Origin: Labia minor
Lineage: Eukaryota; Arthropoda; Insecta; Dermaptera; Spongiphoridae
Assembly: GCA_963082975.1 (NCBI GenBank)
Contig: OY720350.1
Span: 35,198,660-35,262,659, forward strand
Length of the DNA stretch: 64,000 bases
Reading direction: 5' to 3'
Below the pieces are notes generated by a model. It searched no databases, had not been told where the DNA came from, and saw only the letters and a list, made by a program, of their open reading frames with translations. How positions within the stretch are numbered: the first letter of the stretch is position 1; the number at the start of each line of letters is the position of its first letter. Both the position numbers and the translations under genes were made by a program. This document shows positions 38,223-50,799 of the stretch, piece by piece.

Positions 38223-39662
38223 ATCTCTATTAATAAAAATTGAATAAAGAATTTTGAAATTGAAATTTAATTTATTTATAAAAAAATCTTGGCCACAAGG
38301 TAAGGTTTTATTTTCCTTTCTTACTTTAATAATATTTTAATTAAATTCAATTATTTAATTTATAATGCGTTTAGAAATATTCAATAACTATATTATGTTA
38401 TTTAGTAATTTTATCACTCTTGTTTGACTAATTAGTAGTTTGCAATATTATTAAACCTAAATTTATTAAATCATTTATCAATAGTCTAATTAAATACATT
38501 TCTAATTAAAGTAGTTTTGTCAGCTAACAATTATCTAACTGAATATGAACCAATTATTATTATAACTTATTATTTCTTGTCACAAATGAAATGATTCTAT
38601 TTTAATCCACTTTTTCAAACTTTTAAAGTGAATATTGATTTTATTACAAACAATATTAATCAATATTATCAATATATAATCTATATATATAATTTCAATC
38701 GTATGTATGTATGTGATGCCTTTAACATTATGAAGTTATTTAGAAACAAATTGTCAAAATTAATTTAATTTCTAACTTGATTGTTTTTAAATTTTGTTTT
38801 TTAAATTAAATAAGTGTCAAATAAAAAAAAAATAAAAAAATTAATACGATGATTTGAATAAAGTTATAATAATAATTTTATATTCAAACATTGTTGTTTT
38901 GTAAGTATTAGAAATAAAATGTCCTATCAATTGTTATTATTAATCATCTCCTGCGGTTAGAAGCCGCCGGCAGTATATGATCTCATGATAGGTTAGTTAT
39001 ATAATAATTATCAATATTAATTTAATATATAATTAATTAATATATATATATATATATATCTCTTATTTATTCATAATTTTATTATAAAATAAGATAAATT
39101 AATGAGAATTAAAAGTTTTCAAAAAAAAAAATATAAAAATAATCTAAAGTTAATTAAGGGGTTTGAAACTAAATTCAAGGTAAAATAAAATCAAGATGTT
39201 TAGGAAACCAGGAGGGTATATTTAACCTTTTTTGATAAATACTATTAAGTAAGATGGATAATTAAATAAATAAACAGAGAATTCAAACCACATATATTGT
39301 AAAAAAATACTTTTTATATGCCTAAAAACAACTTTATCAAACATGTATAATGTTAATCTCAATTAAAAATTGATTCAAATCATTATTTGTTTAGGTATTA
39401 TAGATGTACAAATACTGTAAAAATTCTAAGTATAATAATAAACATAATTTAAAAAACAAAACAAAAAAGAGAGTAGTTTTCTGGTTATAGTCCCACCCAG
39501 AGACATTCATATACCTTAATAAAAACAAATATACCTATACAAGATCATAACGAAATTATAATATATATATTTAACAGAAATAAGAAATAAATCCATAACG
39601 TATGATCCCTTACAGAATATGGAGACTTTTATATGAATATTTCGAACAACTATAAGCTATTA
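38223..39662. other. gene-less AT-rich stretch with AT microsatellite
   Basis: No coding signal. An AT dinucleotide run lies at about 39040-39059 and an isolated GC-richer patch (CCTGCGGTTAGAAGCCGCCGG) at about 38950-38971 of unknown origin. Confidence 0.5.
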
Positions 39663-40150
39663 AGTTATTCGGAAAGTAATTTCGTTATTTCCGCCAGAGG
39701 ATTTTATTATATTTTTTCGATTACAACTTCACACTTAGCCGCATAATCATTATATGTTTGAAGAGCAATGATAGTGCGTGAACAAGTCCAATTGAATCTA
39801 CGTAGTTGTTTTAAATATGAGAGCAAAGGATCATTTTCATCATATTTTACTTTTTTCCTATAAAAAGGTAAAAAAGCTTTTCAAGACAGAATGAAATTAA
39901 CGAATGTATATGGAGAAGATGTTTTGAAAATACGTCAATGCCACTGCAGAAGTGGTTTACAAAATTGAGATCCGAAGATGCACCATATACTAGAAGGCCG
40001 GTTGAAGCTAATTAAGACACGGTAAAGGCATTAGTTGATTTTTTGGATAGTAAAACATTTACTTCAAATAAAGAGGTTAAATAAATTATCTGGATCAGTT
40101 TTATGCCAGCAAATATTTATTCATTATATGAAATTACTTTCCCAACAACC
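39663..40150 (+). mobile_element. internally deleted mariner relic (488 bp)
   Basis: TA duplications (39661-39662, 40151-40152) flank inverted ends sharing GGAAAGTAATTTC. The interior has mariner transposase remains: TKLRSEDAPYTRRPVEAN in one frame and YGEDVLKIRQCHCRSG in another (N-terminal HTH region). These are followed directly by DFLDSKTFTSNKEVK (C-terminal region). The catalytic core is missing and the frame is broken. Confidence 0.75.
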
Positions 40151-40274
40151 TAGTAAAATAGAAGAAGGTGGATAAAACAAAATAGTGGATTAAATATTCA
40201 TTATTCTATATATCTGTAAAAATATGTAAATATATTTAAATACATTATGATGTATCATATAACAAAAACTGTAA

Positions 40275-40620
40275 ATACACCTAACCTTTCTGTAACACGG
40301 TTTTCTACAATACGAATTCGCTCTAACACGATTAGATTTTTGGCAAAAACCCTTGTATAACACGCACATTCACTCTAACAAGATTAGAAATTTCACAAAA
40401 GCATTCAATTGAGAAAACCGCAGCTTTGGTGTGTTTCATTCGAGATTTATTGTTGGAAGAAGAAATTAGTGAAGCAGATTTGTTGGAAATGGCATCAAAA
40501 GATATGAATCAAATCGATAGTGAGAAAAAAAGAGGTTGGAAATGTTGATGAAAATTACTAAATTACAAGAAGGTTTAAGCTTAGCTGATATGTGAAAATC
40601 ATCACCCGCAAACAAACCAA
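40275..40620 (+). mobile_element. Tigger/pogo-like relic
   Basis: The left end has the GTAACACGGTTTTCTACAAT / CTCTAACACGATTAGA pattern typical of Tigger-type ends. A short coding-like stretch follows, reading IRDLLLEEEISEADLLEMAS. The right end is not identifiable. Strongly decayed. Confidence 0.4.
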
Positions 40621-41519
40621 AATTGAGAATTTATAAAGAAGATAGAAAACGTATGTGATGAAAATGACTCAGAGATTGAAAATTATACCTTTCGTGTAAA
40701 AAAACTTTCGCGTTTGTTCTTATTGACGAGGGAAAAAATTCTTAATTTAAACTATAATACCCAGAATATTAATTGTACAATTTAGTGGATTTCTTCACCA
40801 TTGGATGTAAAAAATCCAAACATCAATTTTTGTTTTTTTTTATTTACTATTTGACTACTAAATTTAATTATTAAATCAAGTTTATGGAACTCAAAATAAG
40901 TAGTTTTTTTTTTTTTTTGTTTAAATTTTTTTTTTCTTTAAAAAGTTGTTTTATATACTAAAGTTAAAATAAAATGACTTTGACTCATATAAGACGATTT
41001 CACACAACACGTCATTTTCGAGGAACCTATCTACCATATTATACTATGCGGTTTTAGGTATATATAAATGCAATTACCCTCCCCTCCATCCATTCCCTTC
41101 TTTTCACTTGTAATTTCCAGGTTATTTTTTTTAACCTTTTCTGGTGAGTTGACAGAATAATAAGTAAAATGAAATGTAAATAAAATATTAATAATGTAAA
41201 ATAATGTGTAATAGCGAATCAGTAGTTGATCACAAAAACAATTTAAACTTATCTTCATCTTTAGTATGTACTGATACTGATAGAACAATCTCTTAATATA
41301 TTGGCTAATAAACATGGACTTGTTGAATTAAAAAAATAAATCGTGGTTATAGTCCTTGAGGGTGAGACATCGAACCTCGCCAAGCTCATGTAATCTATAA
41401 TTTAATAAAAAATAAAAATAATATTATGTAAATAAATATAAAATAAATAGATTATGTAACTAGTAAAATGGTAAAGGCTGGTAAGTCAAAAAAGGGTATT
41501 TATTTAGTTTAGTTTAGTA

Positions 41520-41522
<3 letters not shown>

Positions 41523-41560
<38 letters not shown>
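41523..41560. repeat. (AT)n microsatellite
   Basis: Uninterrupted AT dinucleotide run of about 19 units. Comparable runs occur at 33519-33539, 39040-39059, 45229-45271 and 54740-54766. Confidence 0.95.
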
Positions 41561-41562
<2 letters not shown>

Positions 41563-41828
41563 TATCTTATTATGCTAGCTAAAATTGTATATATGTATTT
41601 ATCTATATATCATGGTTCTCAAAAACCGCTCTAACGATTTTTTTCAAATTCACACTAGATATAGTATTTATAAAGAAAAATTAAGTTTTATTGATGATAT
41701 CTCTTGAAACATACAGCTTCATTATTAATTTCTTAATTGAAAATTATATATTATATGGAAAACGTCAAAATTTTTAATACTGCCTGCTAAGACAGTAAAA
41801 AAATGACAATTTTTTATCTAAATACATA

Positions 41829-41895
41829 TAGTCCAGCGGTTGGACTGATGTTTTAACGAGTGGATTTCGTCGGTTCGAAACTCGCCGGGTGAATC
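41829..41895 (+). other. tRNA-like Pol III box pair, probably SINE remnant
   Basis: TAGTCCAGCGG is a perfect A-box (TRGYNNARNGG), and GGTTCGAAACT about 35 bp later is a B-box with one mismatch. The D-stem GTCC/GGAC pairs, but the acceptor, anticodon and T stems do not, so this is not a working tRNA gene. A tRNA-derived SINE head or pseudogene is the best reading. Confidence 0.4.
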
Positions 41896-42290
41896 GTTAT
41901 TTAAAAATGAAAATAATGATTTTGTTATTTTTTTTTCTTTTTATCTATTGTTTACTTTTTAATAAATTACTATTCTATATTTATTTATTCATTGTTCTTT
42001 TATTAATAAAGTTTTAGATAGTTTTATAAGTTTTAATATTTTTTCAATAAAATATTATTCAATATATTTATTAATATTATTTTATTTATTATTATTGAGT
42101 ACCCGAAGTTCCATTCATTTTAATCAGATTGATGCAATGATGCAACAGTTAATAATTGTAATATTGTAATAAATTTCTATCTTGAAAATTGTTACATATT
42201 ATTCAGGATATTTTAAAAACTATTTCTTTCTTTAATTAATATTCATTTTTTCTATAAGTCAGATATATTTCCAAATATTAAATAATTTTT

Positions 42291-42771
42291 GAAGTGAAAA
42301 CTTCTTTAGCGGCGTTGAGCACTTTTGCGGGATGGGGAAAAAGTATAGAACTCGCGTGATCGTGACCAACACCATGAAACCATCTGCTTTCAAATTTCTT
42401 ATAACAGAGCGCGAAATTTGAATTGTCATTAGAACTGTTTTATAAATTATCTCTAACATATAAATATATATTTATTATGTAAAGTTCATTTCATATATAC
42501 ATATATAATCAAAATTATACGAAATGAACTTCACATAATAAATATATATTTTATGTTAGAGATAAGAATTATAAAACAGTTCGTATTGCAATATTTTAAA
42601 CAAAGTTGTGTATTTATATATATATAAATATAAGTTACAAATTTGTTTAAAATATATGTTTAAAATAATATATAAGTTATATATATATACATGCATATGA
42701 AATTCATCTTTCTCGTGAAATAGCGCGAATTTCGTCTGTTTTAAAATTTCTTACGCAGAAGTTTTCACTTC
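42291..42771. repeat. foldback structure with nested inverted repeats
   Basis: Outer 15-bp arms GAAGTGAAAACTTCT (42291-42305) and AGAAGTTTTCACTTC (42757-42771) are exact reverse complements. Inside them, arms of about 61 bp (42432-42492 and 42521-42582) are nearly perfect inverted repeats around a 28-nt loop. No coding sequence. Probably a non-autonomous foldback element; target duplication not identified. Confidence 0.75.
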
Positions 42772-43875
42772 TGTCGGCCAGTCCCACGACTGCCAATTTT
42801 GCTTTTTTAATTCCGAAAAGCTGCAAAGCACGTTTTTTTGTCTTTAGTTTGTTTTATAACCACTTGGGGCGCTAAACAGTTTTTCAAAAAAACACTATAG
42901 AAAAAAAATATATGTACCTATATATTATATATTTATGTATTATTGAGGAGCACAAGTTCATTAATTTTAATCAGATTGATGCAAATGTGTAACATTTAAT
43001 AATTGTAATAAATAATTAAAGAATTGTGTATCAATATTTTTTAAAGGGTAGAGCGAGAGCTCGGTGTCCCAGGTATTAATATTACCAGCCAAATCCAATA
43101 ATAATGAATCATTTTTTTTAACTTAAGTACCGAGCCGAGGCTCGGGGTCCCGGTACTATATATATATATATAAATATATATATATGATAAATTCTCTTTC
43201 AATGCTTTCATCCATATTGAAATATAACGTTCGTTATTAATTATCGCTTATATTTTATCAATGGCTTCAATTGGACATCTATATCACTTTTTAATGAGAA
43301 ATCAACTCTATGAAGTTTGACGAACTAGTTTTGTCATTGTCGTTTTATTAATCTACTTGTATATCATATCATCATCATAGGACATAACTTGTCATAAAAT
43401 TTAGGTGCATTAATCTCTTTATGATAACAACAAAACAAAATCAGACAAAAATCTTCGCTTTGTTTATCAGTTACGTTTATTACAAACCGACATATGGATA
43501 GGTAAAACCGAGGGGTTAGTGATATAAATTAACGCTTTTGGTGTCTTGTGCGACGATAGTAGTTACCTACGACAACACCTGAATCTTGTCTACTTTAGTT
43601 ATAAGTGAACCGTTGTGCAAGGAGGATTTGTTTTGTACACCATCTTGAAGATCACCATATCTTAAATTTCACCATATTTATTTCTAAGGCTTGTAATTTG
43701 TTTTCTTTTGCAAGGAGTATAATGTATTCTACGTTTTTCCACATTCTTTAAAATTATTTTAAAATTTATCTAAATTTGTGTCGAAAATTGTGTCGAAGGA
43801 GTGATAGGACGCATTGCGTGTATGAGGAATATGGCGTGTGTTTTACCTTTACTGAACATTGAAATATTGTTCGAA

Positions 43876-44010
43876 AAAAGTTCGAAGACAAGAATTGCAA
43901 GACTTTTTGGACGAGAGTCCAACTCAAACTGTCTAATAACTTTCAGACAGCTTAGCAGTTGACGAATCAACTGTTTCGAAACGTTAACATGCAATGGGAA
44001 AGTTATGTAC
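43876..44010 (+). pseudogene. mariner helix-turn-helix relic
   Basis: With two interruptions, the plus strand reads DESPTQTV, then SDSLAVDESTVSKR, stop, HAMGKL. This matches the second HTH of mariner transposases (usually ...LGVxxSTVSKRLxAMGK). Ends not found. One of several mariner lineages here. Confidence 0.5.
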
Positions 44011-44420
44011 GTTTTTAATTCTTAAAATTTACCTAATTAAACATTTAAACATTTCAACTTTACGAGTTTTTATTTTTGTTTTATATGTAATTTCCCATAA
44101 CCAATATCCCACTCAGCGGCTTCTCAATATCCCCACCTCAGTTAGGGGGCACAAGAGATTTTGTAAGAAGAGGGATGATTGTGTTTAGAGAGAATGTGAA
44201 TGATAGAGTGTGGAAATGGGAGAGGAAAAAAAAGGGAAACAGAGATTGGACAGGAGAAAATACGAGAAAATAAAGAAAGAGTGACGGAAGGGAAGTGAAA
44301 AAGACGCGTGTGAACAGAGAGACTCCACAAGTGGCCTAAACACATATGAAAAATAAATAAAGGTAACAGCTTGAAAAATTGAAAAGTAAGTAAGCAGAAT
44401 TGGTACATCAAAGTATACAA

Positions 44421-45225
44421 TATTTATTATATTTATATTTTGATGAAAAAGTAAAATAGATTTTTTTTTTTGAAAATTTAATTTTAACCTTTTTACCTAA
44501 GGGAACAGATAAAGACCTTGAGGTAGATAAGTGAATAATTTGATATGAAAAAATTGAATAAAAAAAAAACAATAAAAAAAATATCGTTATTTTTTATATG
44601 AACGAATTAAATGGATCGATAAATAAAATTAAATTATTATTTTGAATGATAATTCAATAAAGTATATATAACTAAAAGAAGTAGTCATAGTATTATTGAT
44701 TTAGTCTTATATTTTAGAAGTTTTCAAAGATTTTCTTTAAAACTATTCTATGGATTTTTATTATCTTTTACAAAAAAATATACTCTTGGAAACAAATTTA
44801 TTTATATTATTTGATCTTTATAAATTTAATTTAAATTGAATTATTCAAAGTAGAGATTTTTTTTTAAAAAAATGAATTCATTTATTATTAAAAGCATTAT
44901 TATTATTATAAAAATAATGAAAGTAAAATTATAAATTATGAATAAATATTATTAATTAAGTGAAAACAATAATATTTAGTCTCTATGATCTACAATCTAC
45001 ATATTGAGATTAATGTTTTATATTATTTTAATTTAAAACCCTTTGTAGTTATTTGTTCTCTGGATTAATAGAATGGACTTGTTTGAATGGGAATTTTAAT
45101 AAATAAATATACATTATTTTGCACAAGTGTTTTTTTATTTATTGAAGTGGGAGAAACTCAGATTCAAATGAATTTTTGAACTTTAATAAATTCGTTATTT
45201 GCTTTTCATAATTTAATTATATAAG

Positions 45226-45273
<48 letters not shown>

Positions 45274-46299
45274 TTAAGTGTAGAAATGGGTGCATTTCGA
45301 GGTCCACATCTATTCATATTTTTTGGTCGAACTGCTCCTAAGGAGTTTTAAATTTTCAAATATGAAAGGGGGAGGGGTTACGGATTCAATTTTTTTTTTA
45401 CTATTTTATTAATTTTTATCTTTAATCGACGTTAATGTAATAATCAAAAACCGTCTCATTTATGACAAAATGAAAAAAAGCCATAATTCTACATAAAATT
45501 ATAATTACGTCAATTTGAATAAAAAAATATTTTAGCTAAAATTATTAATTCCAATTTAAAACTAATAGTGATCTTTTTTCTTATTTTCCTTCACAAAAAG
45601 GTTAAGTAAATTTTTTTAACTGCCACAAAAATAATTTAAAATAAACATAAAACTGTTTGCCCCCTTCATCGCTTTTTTTCGAATTTATTTGAAATGAAAT
45701 ATAATTTATAAAATAAAAACACATCTAGCGGTTTTATTTAAAAAAAAAAATAATAAAATTGAGAAAAAAGAAATTATTAAATTTTTTAATAAATAATCGT
45801 TCATCTTTAAATATCTAAAAAAAGAAAAAATACAATACAAAACATATCCCTTCTATTTATAACCCTTCATTAAAGTGAAATCGTTTTTTTTTAAATTAAT
45901 TAATTAAATTGATTTTTAAATTATTCAAATTATTTAATGATATATATCTTATTATTTTGTATATAAATAAATAGTACATTCTTAATAATATTCATCATAT
46001 TATATACATAAATTATATTCTATACATATAGATAGGTATATATTTATTTGTAAATAAATTAATATTTAAATTATGTAGATAGAATCTTATCTCCAATGGG
46101 ATTGTTATATTTTTATTATTATTACTCTAATATCAATTTAAAAAAAAAAAATCTTTCGATAAATAAATTCATTTTTGTGTGACGGAAGAAAGAAAAAAAA
46201 TCATTAGTCTCTGTGTTCTTTTTGACCCAATTACATCGACTGATGATGTTATAAATTTTGAGATCTAAAAAAAAATAAAAAAAATAAAAAAAAAAAATG
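44421..46299. other. gene-less AT-rich stretch with AT microsatellite
   Basis: No recognised coding or repeat structure apart from the AT run at 45229-45271 and a GC-richer patch immediately right of it (about 45284-45330). Confidence 0.5.
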
Positions 46300-46760
46300 A
46301 AAAAAAGGGAAATCAACCCCGGCGATGGGGGTGCAAGCAACAGTACCTCCCTCACGTTCATTGATCTCTGAGACCACGCCCCTTGGCCGGGGGTCGTAGC
46401 CGTGGCGCAATGTGACGCAGTGGCGATGCCCCAATGCAGACCTCAAAATAACCCTCCTGCGACGAACCCCTTCGGAAACCACCCTCCCCCTTCTCTTTAC
46501 TCCTTTTACTACTACTCCTCGCGGACCAAGTCGACAAACGGACTGTTTCCAGATATTTGCCTATCCCCTCCTCCTGTCTTTCTCAAATCCACCCCCCCCC
46601 CCCGTCCTCCGCTCATCCCAAAAGCGCTCTCATGAAACTCCTTTTTCTTCCATTACTCATAAAACAAGGAAACGAGGCCAAGTGTAGAGGTTTAGAGTCA
46701 CCCTACACTCTCCCCCCCCGCCTTCTCCATGCCTTCACTAGCTTCCCTTTACATCCAGCC
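46300..46760. other. GC-rich block of unknown origin, flanked by A-rich DNA
   Basis: An abrupt island of high G+C between poly-A-like sequence (about 46265-46308 and 46816-46832), with a run of ten C and other C tracts near 46590 and 46710. Several short frames overlap in it, but none has protein-like composition. A weak B-box-like GGTTGATTTCC on the minus strand (around 46310-46322) leaves a SINE origin possible. Confidence 0.35.
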
Positions 46761-47235
46761 AGAATGCACGAATATTATAAAACAATTGCGCAAAAGGAAT
46801 TGTTGACATTTTGAAAAAAAAAAGAAAAAAAAATTTCTATTCAACTTTTATTTAATAATATATTATTAAAATCATTTTCTATATAAAAAAAAATCCTTGA
46901 CTTATTTATTTTTATTTTTATTTAAATTACATCATAAAGGATTATAAAAAAAAGGAGTAAACTCATAAAAACTATCCAATATACTAAAAGAAGTAGTTTA
47001 GCTGAATATTTTTAAATAATTTATATACCACATATATCAGCAGTGAAGACAAGGGGGTAAATTACTCCAAATGAGGTAACAACTATTGAGGTTGGGGGGG
47101 GGGGGGGTGATAAGAAAATTTTTCGAATTTTTTATTTTAGATAGTACATATTATAATAATTTTTTTTATAATGGATTAATTTGATAGCTTTTCCATGAAG
47201 TTAAACTTGTAAAATTAATCAAATTAAGAAAAAAA

Positions 47236-47700
47236 ATAAGGAGTGTCTCCACTCGACTATCTCGTAAATTTGAATTTGATTAATTAACATGTATTATATT
47301 TAAATTAAATTTAATTAATTAAATTATAAATTAAAATTAATAAATAATATTTATAAAACTAGCGCGTGTTTGGCTCTTTGTTGATGGTACCACGTCACGT
47401 GTTGTCGCGTGAGATTTGCAGTGTTAAAAAATTAATTCTGGTACTTTCAGCGATTCAATCAAGCTGAAATTCTATATATAGCAGTTTTATACAATTTTGA
47501 ATCATGTGAAAAACTATCAAACATATATCTTTATTTTTACGTCCAGTTTAGAGGAAAAAAAATGAAAACGTGGTAGGTAATGACCCTCTTTCTCAAAAGT
47601 TGATAGAAAACTACGGACTTTAAATAATGTCCGTGTAACAAATATCATTATTCTAGCTCAAACCGATTTTGCGTAATCTTCTCTACACACACAGACAAAT
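47236..47700. repeat. dispersed repeat family C, copy 2 (uninterrupted)
   Basis: Colinear with 16672-17470, including TTTGGCTCTTTGTTGATGG and CACGTCACGTGTTG. It lacks the Penelope-like pair found in copy 1, so it gives the pre-insertion sequence around that site. It ends near CTACACACACAGACAAATG. Confidence 0.75.
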
Positions 47701-47814
47701 GTGAACAACTTTATTTTAATAAATAATCTTACTATCTTTATTTATGTCTTAGTAATATAAATGTTGCCAAACTTACAGAAAGAAAATAATCACTATTCTC
47801 GCTAACTTTAATAT

Positions 47815-48075
47815 TGGTTGGGGAATAAGTTCGTGCGTTTTTTTAAAGAGCTTTATTTAATCAAAGAACAATAATTATAACCATAAATTAATCAATTATG
47901 TATTTGATGTTACTCTTTACCACCCCCTCCCACCTCTCGACCAATTTGTTGATGTTATTCCGCCAAAAATCACCTGGTCTGGTGTCGAAGAAGTTGTTGA
48001 GAAAGTTTTTGAGGTCCTCTTCGCCGTCAAAGGTAACACCCCTCATTTGATTCGACAAGGTTATAATCGGTTAGC
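47815..48075 (-). pseudogene. mariner C-terminal fragment with one terminal repeat
   Basis: The left end GGTTGGGGAATAAGTTCGTGCG looks like a mariner terminal repeat. On the minus strand the sequence reads SNQMRGVTFDGEEDLKNF, then FDTRPGDFWRNNINKLVERW, ending IKYIID and a stop at 47888, the mariner C-terminus. The fragment begins at the GATTAT codons of the SDYHLF motif, where it abuts hAT-derived coding sequence. Confidence 0.75.
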
Positions 48076-48490
48076 ACAAGATCCGATGTCTTTCCACCCA
48101 TCGGGTTTCCAGAGAGACTGATATCTTTGTACCCTTGAATTCGTGAAGGTCTTCATTTCTCTCTCTCAAGGCACCTTCAAAAACGACATTTCTTTATGCT
48201 GAAGCCGAAAAAAAACTACAGATTTGATTATCCTTACACTTTGTACGTTGTTAAATTTTGATAATAAGTTATTCAACTCATGGTTAAAACACGGACATCT
48301 GACAGCATGTACTGCTTCTTTCATGATTTCGGAGTCCCCTTAACATCTGAAGACATTACACTGCAGCTGTCGGTTCCGATTCCTACACATTCTTTGATGT
48401 CTAAATGTAAATCTTTGACAAGTTTAACGACAATCTTTCCCAACATTTCACCACTAATCTTGGGATATGCAGTGGTCTGCCCGCGGGCGC
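48076..48490 (-). pseudogene. hAT transposase core fragment
   Basis: On the minus strand it reads ISGEMLGKIVVKLVKDL, CVGIGTDSCSVMSSDVKGT, a frameshift, KEAVHAVRCPCFNHELNNLLSK, and further on FKGTKISVSLETRWVERH. This order matches the RNase-H-like core of hAT transposases (GxGTDxxxxMSS, CPCFNHALNLxLSK, ETRWVERH). Frame breaks and missing ends show it is dead. It is fused to mariner sequence on its left. Confidence 0.75.
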
Positions 48491-48659
48491 CCAACTTTGA
48501 ACGGCGCCGATATAAAAATAAAAAATATTTTTTACATGCACTATTTTTTGCCTATTTTACTATTTTTTCATTTGAAGTAAATTTGTATATTCTTGTATGA
48601 AAAGGCCCCAAATTTGGTTTTGCCCTGGGCACTCAAAACCCTAGAACCGGCCTTGTTTG

Positions 48660-49655
48660 TAATTAATACAATTTATCAAATTTATTAACAAATTTAAAAA
48701 TTCTCGATTTTTTAAAAAGAAAATTTTTTATTTAAAAAAATCTATATTTTTATTTTTTAATAAAAATTAAATAAAATAATCAAGTTAATCACGAATTTTT
48801 TTGGTTGAAGTATAATTATAGGACTTTCATGCTCCCGAAGCCCGTATTTTCAGTTACGTCTTACGCAATGTATCATTTTATCATTCTAAGCATTATTTAA
48901 TATAAAACTGTCATGGTATCGTTATGTTTATTAAATTAAATTAAAAAATAAAAAAAAAAAAGAATAAAATGAAGATTGAAATAGAATAAACTGAAAAGCA
49001 ATTACCTGGAGATTTTTAAAAAATACTAATTAACATAGGGGGCAGAGTTCAATTGTTTCACTGTCTAGGTCCGTAGAGTACTAAATACTGGTTGAGCATC
49101 TCGTATTATTATAAAAGAAAAGAGGATGGGGAAGGAAAAAATGAAGATTATATATTTCAAATGAACAAGGAAATAGTGATCCGCTTTTTGGAACAAATGC
49201 AACTGTGAGACCACTTAATTTAAAATTTGTATTACTAATTAACTACGGTGGATCTCTCTATATATAAACATAACTTATAGAAGTGGAGGTCAAATATTGA
49301 ATTAATTCAAAAATTTGAAATTTGAGATTATAAATCCACATTTTAAGTGCATGTTTACACTAGGAATTTGTATATAATTTTTTATTAGAAGATTTATTTA
49401 AAAGTGATCAGATTTCAAAGTGGATTTATTTATTTTAAGAAACGACTTCCTAAAGAGTTTTTACAAAGTTCTTATCAACTTCACTTCATGTTTGTCTATT
49501 CGCTTCAATGAATAATTTAAATTGATATTTCATTATTTTTAAATTGAGCTAGACTTATGAAAATATTTGTAGATATTTAAATGGGTCCCTAGATAGTATA
49601 GAATATAATATAATTGATTTATAATTAATCAATTAAATGTAATTAACGAATAGAG
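48660..49655. other. gene-less stretch
   Basis: AT-rich DNA. The left edge (about 48470-48655) has GC-rich words (CCGCGGGCGCCC and CTAGAACCGGCCTTG) that could be termini of another element, but they are not proper inverted repeats. No genes seen. Confidence 0.4.
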
Positions 49656-49890
49656 GTATCAAGTATTATAAGCCGCCGCTCGGTACTTTAAGAAATTATT
49701 CCTTATGAACTATGAATATTCAAGATTAAGAGATTATTATTTAAAATAAATAAATGACAAAATATATGAAACAATTTCAAATAATTTAAAAAAAAATAGT
49801 CATAAAACATACAGCCCTTAAACGTACGTATTAATGCACTGAAAGACAGAAAAGTATAGCCTATGGATATAACATAATATATATTTCGTA
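49656..49890. repeat. dispersed repeat family A, third copy
   Basis: Contains AAGCCGCCGCTCGGTACTTT, CCTTATGAACTAT, AAACATACAGCCCTTAAACG and TAATGCACTGAA in the same order as 36803-37012. Confidence 0.7.
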
Positions 49891-50145
49891 ATTTGATTAC
49901 AAAATGTTATTAAAATAAATATTTTTAATTTTATTTTATTTATAATATTTTGGCACTTTACATAATTGATTTTACACTTTTTTGCGGTTTTCTCCAAAAC
50001 GGGTCTAACGATTTTGATTAAACTCGTTATATTGATGTTAAATTAAGTGATCTATAATATGAGTTTGGTGTTATCCACGTGGAAATTCTCTGAGGAGGCC
50101 TTAATGACGAATTTTCAAATTTTCAGGGTGGTAAGTGAAAGTTGA

Positions 50146-50610
50146 GTGATGCGCGCACGCGCACCAGATTATTACCAACCGACGATAGTAAGGGAGGTAT
50201 TGTTTTCACACCAAATTTCACATGTGGAGATTTTTACATATCTCCACGAATCATGCATTTTCTTAACAGAAAAAAGTATTTTTAGCATGATGTCTGTCCG
50301 TCTGTCCGTCCGTATAGATGTGTACAGCCTGAACGGCTCAACCGATTTTGATGAAATTTGGTATATTATATGTTATTTTCACACCAAATTTCACATGAGG
50401 AGATTTTTTTATTTATCACCACGAAAAAATCATGCACTTTGTATTGGTTTTATCCTCGAGAAAAATCATATTTATTAGTTTTTTCTTGATTTAAAATTAT
50501 ATGACGTCATCCAGTCATTCATGACGTCACAGCTTGGTCTTGCATATATATTATAAATAAAATAAAATTAAAAATGTTTATATTTATTATTTATGTATCC
50601 ATATCTGTTT
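50146..50610 (+). repeat. dispersed repeat family B, forward copy
   Basis: Matches the reverse complement of 63320-63832 over about 450 bp: CGACGATAGTAAGG, CACACCAAATTTCACATG, GTCCGTCCGTATAGATGTG and GGCTCAACCGATTTTGATG, out to ATCCATATCTGTTTTTTAT. An inverted scrap of the same family follows at about 50700-50790. A short related scrap with GGACGGACGGACAGACAG is at 37185-37240. No coding capacity. Confidence 0.8.
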
Positions 50611-50799
50611 TTTATTACATTAATAGATATATTAAAATTATTTGAAATTGTTTCTGTAGCTGGAAATTAATTTACTTCAAACCGTCGGTCGGTTCGGACC
50701 TGGCCACAGGTAAACTTATTTTTTAATAGGAAAAAACTAAGAAAGATTATTTTTTCCGAGGCTGAAACCAATAAATATCGATTTTTCTTTATAAAAATG

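Noticed and set aside
41523-41560. CRISPR array or telomere-like repeat
   Set aside because: It is a plain AT microsatellite; no regularly spaced direct repeats with unique spacers occur anywhere in the window.
41829-41895. A functional tRNA gene
   Set aside because: Acceptor and anticodon stems do not pair and the T stem has mismatches; only the promoter boxes and D-stem fit.
43770-43994. A minus-strand frame of 74 codons
   Set aside because: It is antisense to the mariner HTH relic and has no protein-like signature.
46402-46814. Several overlapping plus-strand reading frames of 77-91 codons
   Set aside because: All arise from one C-rich block; they are proline/serine-rich in shifting frames, show no domain, and overlap each other, so base composition explains them.
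50146-50478. A 110-codon frame in repeat family B
   Set aside because: It lies wholly within a dispersed repeat whose second copy does not conserve the frame.
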